Assembly (NCBI RefSeq): GCF_009494395.1
Contig: NZ_VZCB01000098.1
Coordinates: 1 to 64,000, forward strand
DNA length: 64,000 nt
Reading direction: 5' to 3'
DNA from: Segatella copri
Lineage (GTDB): Bacteria; Bacteroidota; Bacteroidia; Bacteroidales; Bacteroidaceae
In this document: piece by piece, positions 24,195 to 33,090 of the stretch
How the letters are laid out: the number at the start of each line of letters is the position of its first letter
Numbering within the stretch: the first letter of the stretch is position 1
Notes under the pieces: generated by a model
Told to the model about the DNA's origin: nothing
Seen by the model: only the letters and a program-made list of their open reading frames with translations
Database searches by the model: none
Program-made: the position numbers and the translations under genes

Positions 24195-25220
24195 TTAAAC
24201 ATGCTTTTCCGTTCCCATCCACTTTCCAAACCGTTTCCGAACGGCTTTCAGGATGATGGAGAAATTGCCGTATCGCAGATTGAGGAAGAGTTCTTCCAGC
24301 GAACGGCCTATCTTAATCCACGGATGGCCCCAGCAATTAATTTTGTAGAGACGTTCCTTATACTCAACATCTTCCAGGATATAACGGGGATGCTTGAGCG
24401 GAAACTCCAATTCATGGCGCTTCATCATGAAAATCCTGCGATAAGCCTTCGGCGTGGTCTTCATGCTACCCGAAAAATGGGTAGACTCATCAGACAAGCC
24501 AAGATTATTAATCAGATTCTTTGCCGGCATAATCGCCATACCCGAACTCAGTAGCATGGCAGACCAGAACAGACTTTCGAAATACAGCTTGCCCGAAGCA
24601 CGATGGTCCTGCATCATCCGGATAAGATCAGAACGCAGCTTCCTGCTCTTGGCAAACGACTCCAACTCCCGCATGGTATAAGCATCATCCAGGAAAGCAT
24701 ACTGCTCATCGCGCTTCTCGAAAACACGACGCCACGAAGCCCACCCCCAGATGGCAAATACCGAAGTAAAGAAATAACTGTTGGGACAATAAGCGGTAAT
24801 CTCGTCCTCATTGAATCCTGCAATCATGGAGATACGCTCATCGTGCTCATACCGGTCGAGCATTTCCTTGCAGAAAGGAAAAAACGACTGAGACGGTACA
24901 CAGTCATCTTCCAGGACGATGCACTTGTCGACCATCGAGAAAGCCCATTTCTGCGAGAGATGTCCCGAAGGGTCACATCCCTGGTTCTTGGTCTGATAAG
25001 AACGATGCACCTCACATTCCCAGTCGATATTCTCATCCGACGCAATCTGGCGGCACGCCTCAATACCCGGCACATCCCGCTCTCCCCTAGCTCCGTCCTG
25101 ATAGAGGAACAGCTTGGCAGGACGAGCCTTCCTTACCTCGTCGAAAACTTTCTGGAAATGATCCGGGCGATTGAAGAACAGCATCAATACAGCCACATCT
25201 ATCTTAGCAGGTTGTTTCAT
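24195..25220 (-). CDS. Glycosyltransferase family 2-like protein
   Basis: A soluble 341-residue GT-A type glycosyltransferase: VAVLMLFFNRPDHFQKVF at the start, a central acidic motif CIVLEDDCVPSQSFF, and W-rich acceptor region AIWGWASWRRVFEKRD. It probably adds a sugar to the locus glycan on the cytoplasmic side. It is the only leftward gene among rightward ones and has its own -7 box (25271-25278), so it may be transcribed independently. Confidence 0.85.
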   Translation of the reverse strand: MKQPAKIDVAVLMLFFNRPDHFQKVFDEVRKARPAKLFLYQDGARGERDVPGIEACRQIASDENIDWECEVHRSYQTKNQGCDPSGHLSQKWAFSMVDKCIVLEDDCVPSQSFFPFCKEMLDRYEHDERISMIAGFNEDEITAYCPNSYFFTSVFAIWGWASWRRVFEKRDEQYAFLDDAYTMRELESFAKSRKLRSDLIRMMQDHRASGKLYFESLFWSAMLLSSGMAIMPAKNLINNLGLSDESTHFSGSMKTTPKAYRRIFMMKRHELEFPLKHPRYILEDVEYKERLYKINCWGHPWIKIGRSLEELFLNLRYGNFSIILKAVRKRFGKWMGTEKHV

Positions 25221-25270
25221 ATATATTACTTGTTTACAAAATTAGCCAACTCTAGAAACTATATTCTCTG

Positions 25271-25278
25271 CAAAGATA
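25271..25278 (-). promoter_or_regulatory. -7 box of the leftward glycosyltransferase gene
   Basis: The minus strand reads TATCTTTG, 50 bp before the start codon. Confidence 0.6.
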
Positions 25279-25373
25279 ACGCAAAAAGGAGACAATGCCA
25301 AATAAAACTGCCCCAAAAACAAGCCAAGATGCAATATTTCCCATTTTTTCTTCCTACAATCAATTTTTTACAC

Positions 25374-25381
25374 TAACTTTG
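25374..25381 (+). promoter_or_regulatory. -7 box of the second DUF6080 gene
   Basis: TAACTTTG precedes ATG 25403 by 21 bases; it lies inside a longer open frame from 25295, which argues against that longer start. Confidence 0.65.
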
Positions 25382-25402
25382 CAGGCAAATAAGAAAAGAA
25401 GA

Positions 25403-26761
25403 ATGAAGAATATTTTTAAAATCAAGAAAGAAGAAAGGATACCGGGCCTCGTGGCTTTACTGGTATTCGTACTGCTCAACGGGTTGTTCTTCTACAAATA
25501 CGGCAACCTTTTCCTCAGAGCGCACCACGTCAGCTTCTGGCAGTTGTTCGCCAAGACCTTCCATGTATCCGGATTTGATGCATGGTCGTATATCTTTATG
25601 TCGAATGGCAAACTCTATTTCGAGATTCCCCGCCATCCGCTCTTTGCAGTCATCCTTTATCCCTTCTATCTCATCAACAAGGAACTGATATCTTCGGGCG
25701 ATACCAACTATGCGATGATATTCATGGCCATCCTGCTCATTGCAAGCGCCTTCTATTCCTTCATCTTCGTATATCGCATCTTCCGGGAAATCATAGAACT
25801 GAAGAAGAAAGACTGCATTCTTTTCTCCACCATGCTCTATTCCTTCGGTATGGTGATGGTTTCCATGCTGGTACCCGACCACTTCTGCTGGTCGCTCCTC
25901 ATGCTGACCATGACGCTGTATCTGGCAGGCATGGCGATGAAGGAAAGACGCCAACTGTCTGCCTGGACCATCGGCATCCTCAGTTTCCTAACCGGAGGAG
26001 TCACTCTCAGCAACATTGCCAAGACCTATCTGGCAGCCTGGTTTACCAACGGCAGGAAGGTCTTTGCCCCTAAGAATCTCGTGGCTATGATTCTGCCAGC
26101 CATCCTGCTGGTAACTACTGCCTATCTTATCTATACAGAAGTAAGGGAACCCCAGTTTCATGCAGATAAGCAGATTGAGGTAAAGACACATGCCAAGGAT
26201 CCGGAACAGCAGCGAAAGGATTCCATCCATCATGCATGGGTTCTGGCTCATACAGGAGAACCGATGAAGAAGGAAGGATTCTGGAAATGGACCGATACGT
26301 CAACTTCCAGGACAGATGCCCTGATTCACAACATGATGGGAGAATCCATCCAGCTCCACGACTCTTATCTCCTGGATGATATGTGCGTAAACCGACCTAC
26401 CATCGTGAAGTATAACTACACATTCAATTATGTCATCGAAGCCATCATCTCGCTGCTGTTCCTCATCAGCATCGTGGTTGGCATCCGACATAAGTTCTTC
26501 CTCATGGTACTGAGTTGGCTGGGATTAGACATCGTCATCCACTTCGTGATGGGATTCGGACTGAACGAGATGTATATCATGGCTTGCCACTGGATATTCA
26601 TCATTCCTATTGCCATCGCCTATCTGATGAAGTCACTCACACCGGGCAAACAGGTTATCCTGAGATATTTCTGCTGGTTACTCACCCTGTATCTCTGGGC
26701 ATGGAATGGCTACTGGCTATTCACCTACATGTCAGACCAAGCAACCCAGATCATGAAATAA
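25403..26761 (+). CDS. DUF6080 polytopic membrane protein, second copy
   Basis: A 452-residue paralogue of the protein at 22621: both open with F(K/D)I(F)KI(R/K)KEER and share the middle block EPMKKEGFWKWTDTSTSR with DALI and the region ESIQLHDSYLLDD. It lacks most of the Lys-rich insert. About ten membrane helices. Probably the same activity on another donor or acceptor (inference). Start 25403 is set by the promoter at 25374-25381. It heads a rightward unit with the cytidylyltransferase, SDR and glycosyltransferase genes. Confidence 0.75.
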   Translation: MKNIFKIKKEERIPGLVALLVFVLLNGLFFYKYGNLFLRAHHVSFWQLFAKTFHVSGFDAWSYIFMSNGKLYFEIPRHPLFAVILYPFYLINKELISSGDTNYAMIFMAILLIASAFYSFIFVYRIFREIIELKKKDCILFSTMLYSFGMVMVSMLVPDHFCWSLLMLTMTLYLAGMAMKERRQLSAWTIGILSFLTGGVTLSNIAKTYLAAWFTNGRKVFAPKNLVAMILPAILLVTTAYLIYTEVREPQFHADKQIEVKTHAKDPEQQRKDSIHHAWVLAHTGEPMKKEGFWKWTDTSTSRTDALIHNMMGESIQLHDSYLLDDMCVNRPTIVKYNYTFNYVIEAIISLLFLISIVVGIRHKFFLMVLSWLGLDIVIHFVMGFGLNEMYIMACHWIFIIPIAIAYLMKSLTPGKQVILRYFCWLLTLYLWAWNGYWLFTYMSDQATQIMK

Positions 26762-26812
26762 GCGGCCCCCAAAAGCCACATTCTTTATAATAACTCTCTA
26801 AAAAGGAATCTT

Positions 26813-27532
26813 ATGAACATAGCAGTCATCTTTGCAGGAGGCTCTGGCCTCAGAATGCACACCAAGTCAAGACCTAAGCAGTTCCTGGAACTGAACGGCA
26901 AACCTATCATCATCTATACTTTGGAATTGTTCGACAATCATCCGGAGATAGATGGCATCGTCGTAGCCTGCATCGAATCATGGATTCCTTTCCTGGAGAA
27001 GATGATACGCAAGTTCGAAATCAGCAAGGTGGTCAAGATTGTACCGGGTGGCAACAGCGGACAGGATTCCATCTATCACGGACTCTGTGCTGCCGAAGAG
27101 TTTGCCGGCGGCAAGGATGCCAACGTGCTCATTCATGACGGAGTACGCCCACTCATCACCGAGGAAACCATTACTGATAATATCCGCAAGGTGGAAGAAT
27201 GCGGCTCCTGCATCACCTGCATACCAGCCACAGAGACTTTCATCGTAAAACAGGAAGACAACTCGCTGGAAATTCCGGAACGAGACAATTCTCTGATTGC
27301 CAGAGCACCACAGAGTTTCCGACTGAAAGATATCCTCTCTTCACACCGCAAGGCGATTGAAGAAGGCAGACACAACTTCATTGATTCCTGTACGATGATG
27401 AGCCATTACGGCTATAAACTCGGTACCATCATCGGACCGATGGAGAACATCAAGATTACAACGCCAACCGATTTCTTCGTGTTCCGTGCCATGGTAACAG
27501 TACACGAGAACCAGCAGATTTTCGGTTTCTGA
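26813..27532 (+). CDS. IspD/TarI-like cytidylyltransferase
   Basis: A 239-residue sugar-alcohol-phosphate cytidylyltransferase: FAGGSGLRM (CTP loop), PKQFLELNGKPIIIYTLELF and HDGVRPLI are shared by IspD and TarI. Context (SDR, LicD, glycosyltransferases) favours a TarI-like role making a CDP-alditol for a phosphodiester-linked glycan rather than the MEP enzyme, although MEP genes dxr and ispF are elsewhere in the window. The ribosome site AAAGGAATC and short gaps mark it as part of the unit from 25403 to 29580. Confidence 0.8.
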   Translation: MNIAVIFAGGSGLRMHTKSRPKQFLELNGKPIIIYTLELFDNHPEIDGIVVACIESWIPFLEKMIRKFEISKVVKIVPGGNSGQDSIYHGLCAAEEFAGGKDANVLIHDGVRPLITEETITDNIRKVEECGSCITCIPATETFIVKQEDNSLEIPERDNSLIARAPQSFRLKDILSSHRKAIEEGRHNFIDSCTMMSHYGYKLGTIIGPMENIKITTPTDFFVFRAMVTVHENQQIFGF

Positions 27533-27548
27533 TAAAGATAGAGAAGAT

Positions 27549-28637
27549 ATGAAACATAACGAAATAGAACTGGAAGACTGGAAAGACTTTGCCAAAAGCT
27601 TTCCGCTTTACGAACAACTGAGAAACAAGACCATCGGCATTACGGGAGCTACGGGCTTACTGGGCTCCTGCATGGTTCATTGCCTGGAAGAACTCGACAG
27701 ACAGCACGGACTGAACCTGACCATCGTCTGCTTCGTAAGAAACGAAGAAAAGGCGCAGCAGGTACTGGGTCATCCTCAGGAAGAAGCCCATTCTGCAGAG
27801 GTTTTGGACAAGAACATCGTGATTCTGAAGCATGATTTTAGCAAGGCAGAGGAAATGCCGCAGGAGATTCACATCGATTATCTGGTGCATTTTGCCAGTC
27901 CTACCGCATCCCAATACTTTGTCAGCAAACCGGTAGAAACCATGATGACCGATTTCGACGGCACAGCCCAGCTCCTGCGTTTCGCCCTCCGACAGAACAC
28001 CGCCTCTATCGTCAATGTTTCATCCCTGGAGGTATATGGAAGCATCTATGATGATTCCCATCCGCTCAGCGAGGAAGAGCAGGGCTACATCCATCTTTCA
28101 GATACCCGCAGCAGCTATCCCGTAGCCAAGAGAGCAGCCGAATGCCTCTGCCATGCCTATGCTCGCGAGTATGGAGTGCACGTCAAGACAGCGCGCCTCG
28201 CACAGACCTTCGGAGCTGGCGTTACGGCAGATGACAACCGCGTCTTCGCACAGTTTGCCCGCAACATCATTGCCGGAGAAGACATCGTTCTCCATACCAC
28301 CGGTGAACTGAGCCGCTGCTATTGCTATACGATTGATGCCATCGAGGCAATCCTTTTCATCCTGCTGAAGGGTGAAGACGGCGAGGCATACAATGTTGCC
28401 AACGAGTCAACCTACATTTCCATCATCGATATGGCGAAGTTCCTCTGCAAGACTTTCAATCCCGACATACAACCGGTCATCCAGCTGAAGGAAGGCATGG
28501 GCTATTCTCCGATGACCCGGCTCCGTCTGTCCTGCAGCAAGGTGCATCAACTCGGCTGGACGCCAGGATACGACATGAAAACCATGTTCCAACGTCTCAT
28601 TAATTCCCTGAAAGCTTCAGCAGCAGCTTCTCATTAA
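27549..28637 (+). CDS. NAD(P)-dependent extended SDR (epimerase/dehydratase/reductase)
   Basis: A 362-residue extended short-chain dehydrogenase. The nucleotide-binding TGATGLLGS (about residues 31-39) and VSSLEVYGS with YPVAKRAAE (YxxxK) are present. Overall it resembles UDP-glucuronate decarboxylase and dTDP-glucose dehydratase relatives. It begins 17 bp after the cytidylyltransferase; a comparable pair makes CDP-pentitols in other bacteria (the Bcs1/TarIJ theme and the CDP-arabinitol genes of some streptococcal capsules), so it may supply or reduce the alditol precursor. The exact reaction is unproved. Confidence 0.8.
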   Translation: MKHNEIELEDWKDFAKSFPLYEQLRNKTIGITGATGLLGSCMVHCLEELDRQHGLNLTIVCFVRNEEKAQQVLGHPQEEAHSAEVLDKNIVILKHDFSKAEEMPQEIHIDYLVHFASPTASQYFVSKPVETMMTDFDGTAQLLRFALRQNTASIVNVSSLEVYGSIYDDSHPLSEEEQGYIHLSDTRSSYPVAKRAAECLCHAYAREYGVHVKTARLAQTFGAGVTADDNRVFAQFARNIIAGEDIVLHTTGELSRCYCYTIDAIEAILFILLKGEDGEAYNVANESTYISIIDMAKFLCKTFNPDIQPVIQLKEGMGYSPMTRLRLSCSKVHQLGWTPGYDMKTMFQRLINSLKASAAASH

Positions 28638-28662
28638 AACATTAAAAGCATCCATCAGCATC

Positions 28663-29580
28663 ATGACATCCATTCTAAAGAGAATATACAAGAGTACATT
28701 GGGAATATACGAGCGCAAGGACCTGTCGTCCTGGAGCCATACTCCTGCCTGTTCTACTCCCATCTACGGCATCTACCATATCTTCTGCGACGCCAACTGG
28801 AAAGAGATGGTAAGGGAACAGATGCAGCATCTCGCCGACAGCGGACTGCTCGAGGCAAGCAACCACCTCTATATCAGCTGCATCGCCAGAAACGACGAAG
28901 ACATCATGGAATTGGAAGATATCCTGCGACAATACTCTAAAGATAAGATAGAATTTGTTTCCAAGACCACCAATCCGCAGCGATTCGAGTTTCCGGCGCT
29001 CGACTATATGTATGAGAAATCGCAGCACGAAGACTTCCTCTTCTATTATTTCCATACCAAGGGAATCACCTATCAGACTCCCCTGCATCAGGAAGACAGG
29101 GAATTCAGGGGGTTCGTGGATAAGATTGTGGCATGGAGAAGAATGATGGAATATTTCCTGATGAACCAGTGGAAAGTGGCTGTCAACACCCTGGAAGCGG
29201 GATATGATACCTACGGAAGCTATCTCTTCCCTCCTTTCAAGAACAAGATGTATGCCGGCAACTTCTGGTGGGCAAAGGCTTCTTATTTCAGAACGCTCCC
29301 TGCCCTAGACGAAGATACCAAGCTGCACAACCGGTTCATGGCCGAGGAATGGCTGCTGAGTCTGCCGAGAGTAAAGGCTTTCTCGGCTTTCGATACGGTG
29401 GCAGACCTGTATTTTGTCAGAATTCCGCCAACCATCTATGAGGTGGGCAGACATTCCCTTTGGGATTCCCTCAAATACTGCACCATCTATACCTATAGAA
29501 AATATCAGCGCAAATGGTTCGGTTACAGCTATAAGCAGCACTGCCAACAAAAATTCCAGCAACTCAAGCAATCGCTTTAG
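28663..29580 (+). CDS. Glycosyltransferase-like protein
   Basis: A soluble 305-residue protein with features seen in GT families of surface glycan loci: YIHFC-type start IYGIYHIFCDANW, the FYYFHTKGITYQ motif, a Trp-rich NFWWAKASYF segment. No signal peptide. It is the last gene of the rightward unit. Its final codons and stop form half of a bidirectional terminator with the downstream bases. Specificity is unknown. Confidence 0.65.
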   Translation: MTSILKRIYKSTLGIYERKDLSSWSHTPACSTPIYGIYHIFCDANWKEMVREQMQHLADSGLLEASNHLYISCIARNDEDIMELEDILRQYSKDKIEFVSKTTNPQRFEFPALDYMYEKSQHEDFLFYYFHTKGITYQTPLHQEDREFRGFVDKIVAWRRMMEYFLMNQWKVAVNTLEAGYDTYGSYLFPPFKNKMYAGNFWWAKASYFRTLPALDEDTKLHNRFMAEEWLLSLPRVKAFSAFDTVADLYFVRIPPTIYEVGRHSLWDSLKYCTIYTYRKYQRKWFGYSYKQHCQQKFQQLKQSL

Positions 29581-29593
29581 TTGCTGGAATTTT
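29550..29593. terminator. Terminator built from the end of a coding region
   Basis: AAAATTCCAGCAAC (29550-29563), inside the glycosyltransferase gene, pairs perfectly over 14 bp with GTTGCTGGAATTTT (29580-29593), which begins at the last base of its stop codon. It lies between two converging genes. Confidence 0.75.
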
Positions 29594-29608
29594 CCATTTA
29601 TAACTGGT

Positions 29609-30436
29609 TCATGACTTGAACTCCAACTTACCGACGTGCAGATTCACCTTGTCCAGATCCGGCAACTGCATATAGTTGCCATATTGGTCGGTCAGCACCT
29701 TGTCGTAGTTTCCCGGCACAGGCATCTGATGCCCCTCAAACTCCAGGGTGGTCAGCGGGAAGATATCTTTCAGATGGCGCTCTACGACAAAAGGCACACC
29801 GAAAGCATCCAGATAGGCGCCACCGGTCAGTTTGGCGATGCCTCTCATCACCGGATAAATCAGCCGTTCATTCAGATGTACCCAGCGCATCACCTTGCCC
29901 ACGAGCACTTCATCCTGCAGATCCTTCCGCTTCAATATCTTGTAGGTGTGCCCGATGGTCTGCATCGACAACCGCTGCAGCCATTTGGGATGCTTGTCGA
30001 TAGGAAAGATATCTATATAGATGCCCCGCTCCTTGAAAATCCTGTCATAGCCATTGTTTTCATCCAGCACCGAACGGCGGTCTCTCAACTTGGCATACTG
30101 GAAGAAATAGTTTTCGTCCGTCTGCCTGCATTGCAGCGCCATCGTTTCATCAAGTTCGCGGGGCAGAATCTCAATCATCTTCAGATAATCCTCCCGAAGC
30201 ATCTGCACATCCATATCATCATCCCAGGGAATAAAACCCTGATGGCGGGCTGCACCAATCAGTGTGCCGCCTATCAGCCAGTAACGGATGTGATGGCGCT
30301 TGCAGATGGCATCAAAAGCCAGCAGCAGCTCTACCATCCTTTGCTGATGCTTCCACAGCAGAGAACCTTCGGGATTGAACCGGGCTCTCAACTCCTCATT
30401 ACTATATTGTCTTGTCTGATTTTCCATCATATTCAT
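29609..30436 (-). CDS. LicD-family phosphotransferase
   Basis: LicD proteins transfer phosphocholine or another phospho-alcohol from a CDP donor onto surface sugars. The family core GGTLIGAARHQGFIPWDDD (residues about 55-73) with MDV after it is complete. The protein has 275 residues and no membrane segment. The start codon directly follows the stop of the upstream flippase gene (stop at 30437), so they are co-translated. The cytidylyltransferase at 26813 could provide its CDP-activated donor. Confidence 0.9.
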   Translation of the reverse strand: MNMMENQTRQYSNEELRARFNPEGSLLWKHQQRMVELLLAFDAICKRHHIRYWLIGGTLIGAARHQGFIPWDDDMDVQMLREDYLKMIEILPRELDETMALQCRQTDENYFFQYAKLRDRRSVLDENNGYDRIFKERGIYIDIFPIDKHPKWLQRLSMQTIGHTYKILKRKDLQDEVLVGKVMRWVHLNERLIYPVMRGIAKLTGGAYLDAFGVPFVVERHLKDIFPLTTLEFEGHQMPVPGNYDKVLTDQYGNYMQLPDLDKVNLHVGKLEFKS

Positions 30437-31873
30437 CTATTTTTTCTTTAATACAAAACGGATACACTCATCCAATATGGCAACCCGAGCCACTTTCATG
30501 ACCACGAAATATAATACGGCTGCCATCACAACCCTAGCCAGAAGCAGACATGCCTGATTGGTAATGCTCATCGTTGCCAGATAGGTGAGGCTCATCACGC
30601 CCAGAGCCGCCAGCAGGAACGGACAGGTATCTTTCAGAAAGTCCAGCGGACGGTAACTGATATAGCGGTAAGCCAGCGCATACCATACAAACATCCAGAC
30701 GATGGTCAATGCCACATAGACTGATACCATCAGATGGATGCCATAAGGCCAGAGAAGCAGCATCAGCACAATCTGGGTGACACTCAAGGAAACCGTACAC
30801 CAGAAATAGGCACCGGATTTTCCCTTACTGATAACCACATTGGAAAACAGCGTATAAAGTGGCATCACCGAACCACCCACGCACAGCATGCGCAGCAGTT
30901 CTGCACTCGACTGCCATTTCTCGGTCAGCGTGATGATAATGAACTCATTGGAAACGAGTCCCAATCCGAACAGCAGAGGGAAAGAAAGGAAGCAGATAAA
31001 CCTGACCATCTTTCTGAAAGCCATCAGCTGGCGCTCCCTGTCGTCAGAGAGATTCACCAAGGTAGGCTGGATCACCGGATTCAGCATTCCCTGCAGCAGG
31101 AGATAACACTTCGAGTTCCACTGATAAGCCTGGTTGTAGCTACCCGTAATGGCATTGGTATAGAAACGGCCCAGCAGGATATTCATCACATTGTCGTTGA
31201 TTTTGGTGGCGATGGTTGTAGCTGCAATCTTGAAACTGAACGGAAACATCGTCCTCACCGGTGCGAAATCTATCTTCAGGGAAGGTCGCCAGGTGGAATA
31301 ATGCCATACCAGCAGGGTGTTCAGTCCCACATAAACCACTCCCTGGGCAGCCAAGGACCAATAGGCAAAGCCATTCCATGCCATCAGCACACCCACGCTA
31401 CTCGACAGCAGCACTGCCGTGATACTCGCCTTTGCCTGCTGCTTCACCATCATGTTCTTGAAAAGAAATGCCGCCTGAGCCGTACCCAGGCTGGAAAAGA
31501 GAATGTTGATGAAAGCCAGTCTGCACAATGCAACCAGCCGTTCATCATGATAGAAATCGGCTATGAAAGGGGCACAGAAGAAAAGGATGGTATAAAGAGA
31601 ACCACCCACAAGGATGTTAAACCAGAATACGGAGTTGTAATCATTGGCTGTAGGATTCTTCAGATTGCCGATGGCTGAAGCGAATCCACTGTTCTGAAGA
31701 GCAATCGCTATGAGTGGGAACACATTGATCATCGCCATCATTCCATAGTCTTCCTTCGACAACAGTCTGCCCAGGATGATGCCGAATACCAGTCCGATAA
31801 CCTGCATCGCCCCATTGTTCATGGCTCCCCAGAAGAGCCCCTTCGCTGTTTTTTCCTTTAATGTTTCTGCCAT
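30437..31873 (-). CDS. Wzx-type polysaccharide flippase (MOP superfamily)
   Basis: A polysaccharide biosynthesis/export protein of about 478 residues with 12-14 membrane helices; KGLFWGAMNNGAMQVIGLVF at the N-terminus and the LGRLLSKEDYGMMAMI motif are classic for Wzx/lipid-linked oligosaccharide flippases. It should move undecaprenyl-linked repeat units to the periplasm. I start at ATG 31873 (MAETLKEKTAKGLFWG); the longer frame to 31933 runs through the promoter -7 box. It is followed without a gap by licD. Confidence 0.92.
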   Translation of the reverse strand: MAETLKEKTAKGLFWGAMNNGAMQVIGLVFGIILGRLLSKEDYGMMAMINVFPLIAIALQNSGFASAIGNLKNPTANDYNSVFWFNILVGGSLYTILFFCAPFIADFYHDERLVALCRLAFINILFSSLGTAQAAFLFKNMMVKQQAKASITAVLLSSSVGVLMAWNGFAYWSLAAQGVVYVGLNTLLVWHYSTWRPSLKIDFAPVRTMFPFSFKIAATTIATKINDNVMNILLGRFYTNAITGSYNQAYQWNSKCYLLLQGMLNPVIQPTLVNLSDDRERQLMAFRKMVRFICFLSFPLLFGLGLVSNEFIIITLTEKWQSSAELLRMLCVGGSVMPLYTLFSNVVISKGKSGAYFWCTVSLSVTQIVLMLLLWPYGIHLMVSVYVALTIVWMFVWYALAYRYISYRPLDFLKDTCPFLLAALGVMSLTYLATMSITNQACLLLARVVMAAVLYFVVMKVARVAILDECIRFVLKKK

Positions 31874-31892
31874 TGATTTCTTAAATTTGCTG

Positions 31893-31900
31893 CAAAGATA
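31893..31900 (-). promoter_or_regulatory. -7 box of the wzx-licD unit
   Basis: The minus strand reads TATCTTTG, about 20 bp before ATG 31873. Confidence 0.65.
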
Positions 31901-31933
31901 CAATAAAAACTGCAAACAGACATGCATTTTCAT

Positions 31934-32185
31934 AAAAAAAGAAAGCGCTAGTCATCACGACTGGCGCTTTCTTTCTTAAAATATGTAATCAAGTAATTTC
32001 TCACCTGATATATTTTAAATACCTATTGAACCATAAATAAACCGAATTATACGGCTAAAATACCAAATTAAATATCAATTCTAGATAACACTAAACTTAA
32101 ATTTCTTATGAAAAAATATCTTGAGTGTAAATGACATGTTTACGTGCCACCACACTGATCTGTCTTTATTTCGATTACAAAGATA
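31934..32185 (-). ncRNA. Candidate small RNA or long leader/trailer, unit B
   Basis: A -7 box TATCTTTG (minus strand, 32178-32185) is followed after about 205 AT-rich bases by a strong hairpin GAAAGCGC-(CAGTC/GACTA)-GCGCTTTC (31941-31971) and seven T. No credible gene lies between (the only short frame has 18 codons). It could be a free-standing RNA; it could also simply be the 3' region of the glycosyltransferase ending at 32314. No -33 TTG is seen. Confidence 0.35.
31941..31971 (-). terminator. Terminator hairpin
   Basis: GAAAGCGCTAGTC (31941-31953) with GACTGGCGCTTTC (31959-31971); the minus strand continues with TTTTTTT. Confidence 0.85.
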
Positions 32186-32313
32186 GTGAATTTTTTGAAT
32201 ACGCAGGGTATAATAATTGTTTTTTAGGGTGTAAATTCTATTTTTATAGTGTAAATAAAACAACCTCAAATACTTCTTTTCTATTTTTTACCCCTATTCA
32301 AATTCCTTCTTTT

Positions 32314-33090
32314 TTATCGTTTCAGTACACCTCTTACCGCAAACCAGGCATGGACACAGAGGGTTGTAAGTAGACCATAATGGGTTTTCATCACCTGGAA
32401 ACGCTCCTTCAGCGATGCCTTGTGATACTGGCTGGTCATTCCGCCATCCAGGAAATTCGTCAGCACCGTATGCACATTGCGCAGCGGTAATCCTCTACGA
32501 GCCGACTCCTTCATGATTCTGATGCACCAGTCTACATCTGCCGAATAACGGTAATGCAGGTCGTAATGAATCTGCTTGGCGATATCTGTACGGGCATAGA
32601 AAGACTGATGGCACACCAGCATGCCCCATTTAAAGGAACGCCAGGTCAGCTTCTTCGGTGGAGCCAACCGGCGATGGCGCAGGAATCGTCCTTCCATATT
32701 CACGATATCCGTATCGCCGTAGAGCACGCCCGGCAGGTCTTCACCTTCACCCACGCATCCTTCTACCAGCTCCAGGGTATCATCCGACGGGAACACATCT
32801 CCGGCATTCATAAACACCAGGTAATCGCCTGTTGCCCGGTCGATACTCTTGTTCATCGCATCATAGAGTCCCTTGTCGGGTTCTGAAACCACCACTATCT
32901 GATGAGCATTCTCACCTGCTTCGGTCTTGTGCTCATAGGTCTTCACCATTGAAAGGGTCTTGTCCTTCGAACCGCCATCCATGATGATGTGTTCTATATT
33001 GCAATACGTCTGGCGCTGGATACTGTCCAGTGTACGCTGCAATACGGATGCCGCATTGTAGGTACAGGTAACAACTGTGAATTTGATCAT
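32314..33090 (-). CDS. Glycosyltransferase family 2
   Basis: A GT-A fold family 2 transferase of 258 residues, related to WcaA-like enzymes: TVVTCTYNAASVLQRTLDSI, then IIMDGGSKDKTL and MNAGDVFPSDD (metal-binding acidic motif). It adds a sugar to a lipid-linked intermediate. Its start codon overlaps the stop of the upstream GT4 gene (ATGA), so both form a two-gene unit under the promoter 34383-34390. Confidence 0.93.
   Translation of the reverse strand: MIKFTVVTCTYNAASVLQRTLDSIQRQTYCNIEHIIMDGGSKDKTLSMVKTYEHKTEAGENAHQIVVVSEPDKGLYDAMNKSIDRATGDYLVFMNAGDVFPSDDTLELVEGCVGEGEDLPGVLYGDTDIVNMEGRFLRHRRLAPPKKLTWRSFKWGMLVCHQSFYARTDIAKQIHYDLHYRYSADVDWCIRIMKESARRGLPLRNVHTVLTNFLDGGMTSQYHKASLKERFQVMKTHYGLLTTLCVHAWFAVRGVLKR

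Noticed and set aside
26813..27532. MEP-pathway ispD
   Set aside because: Same fold, but glycan-gene neighbours and the TarI-like start favour an alditol-phosphate substrate; kept as an alternative only.
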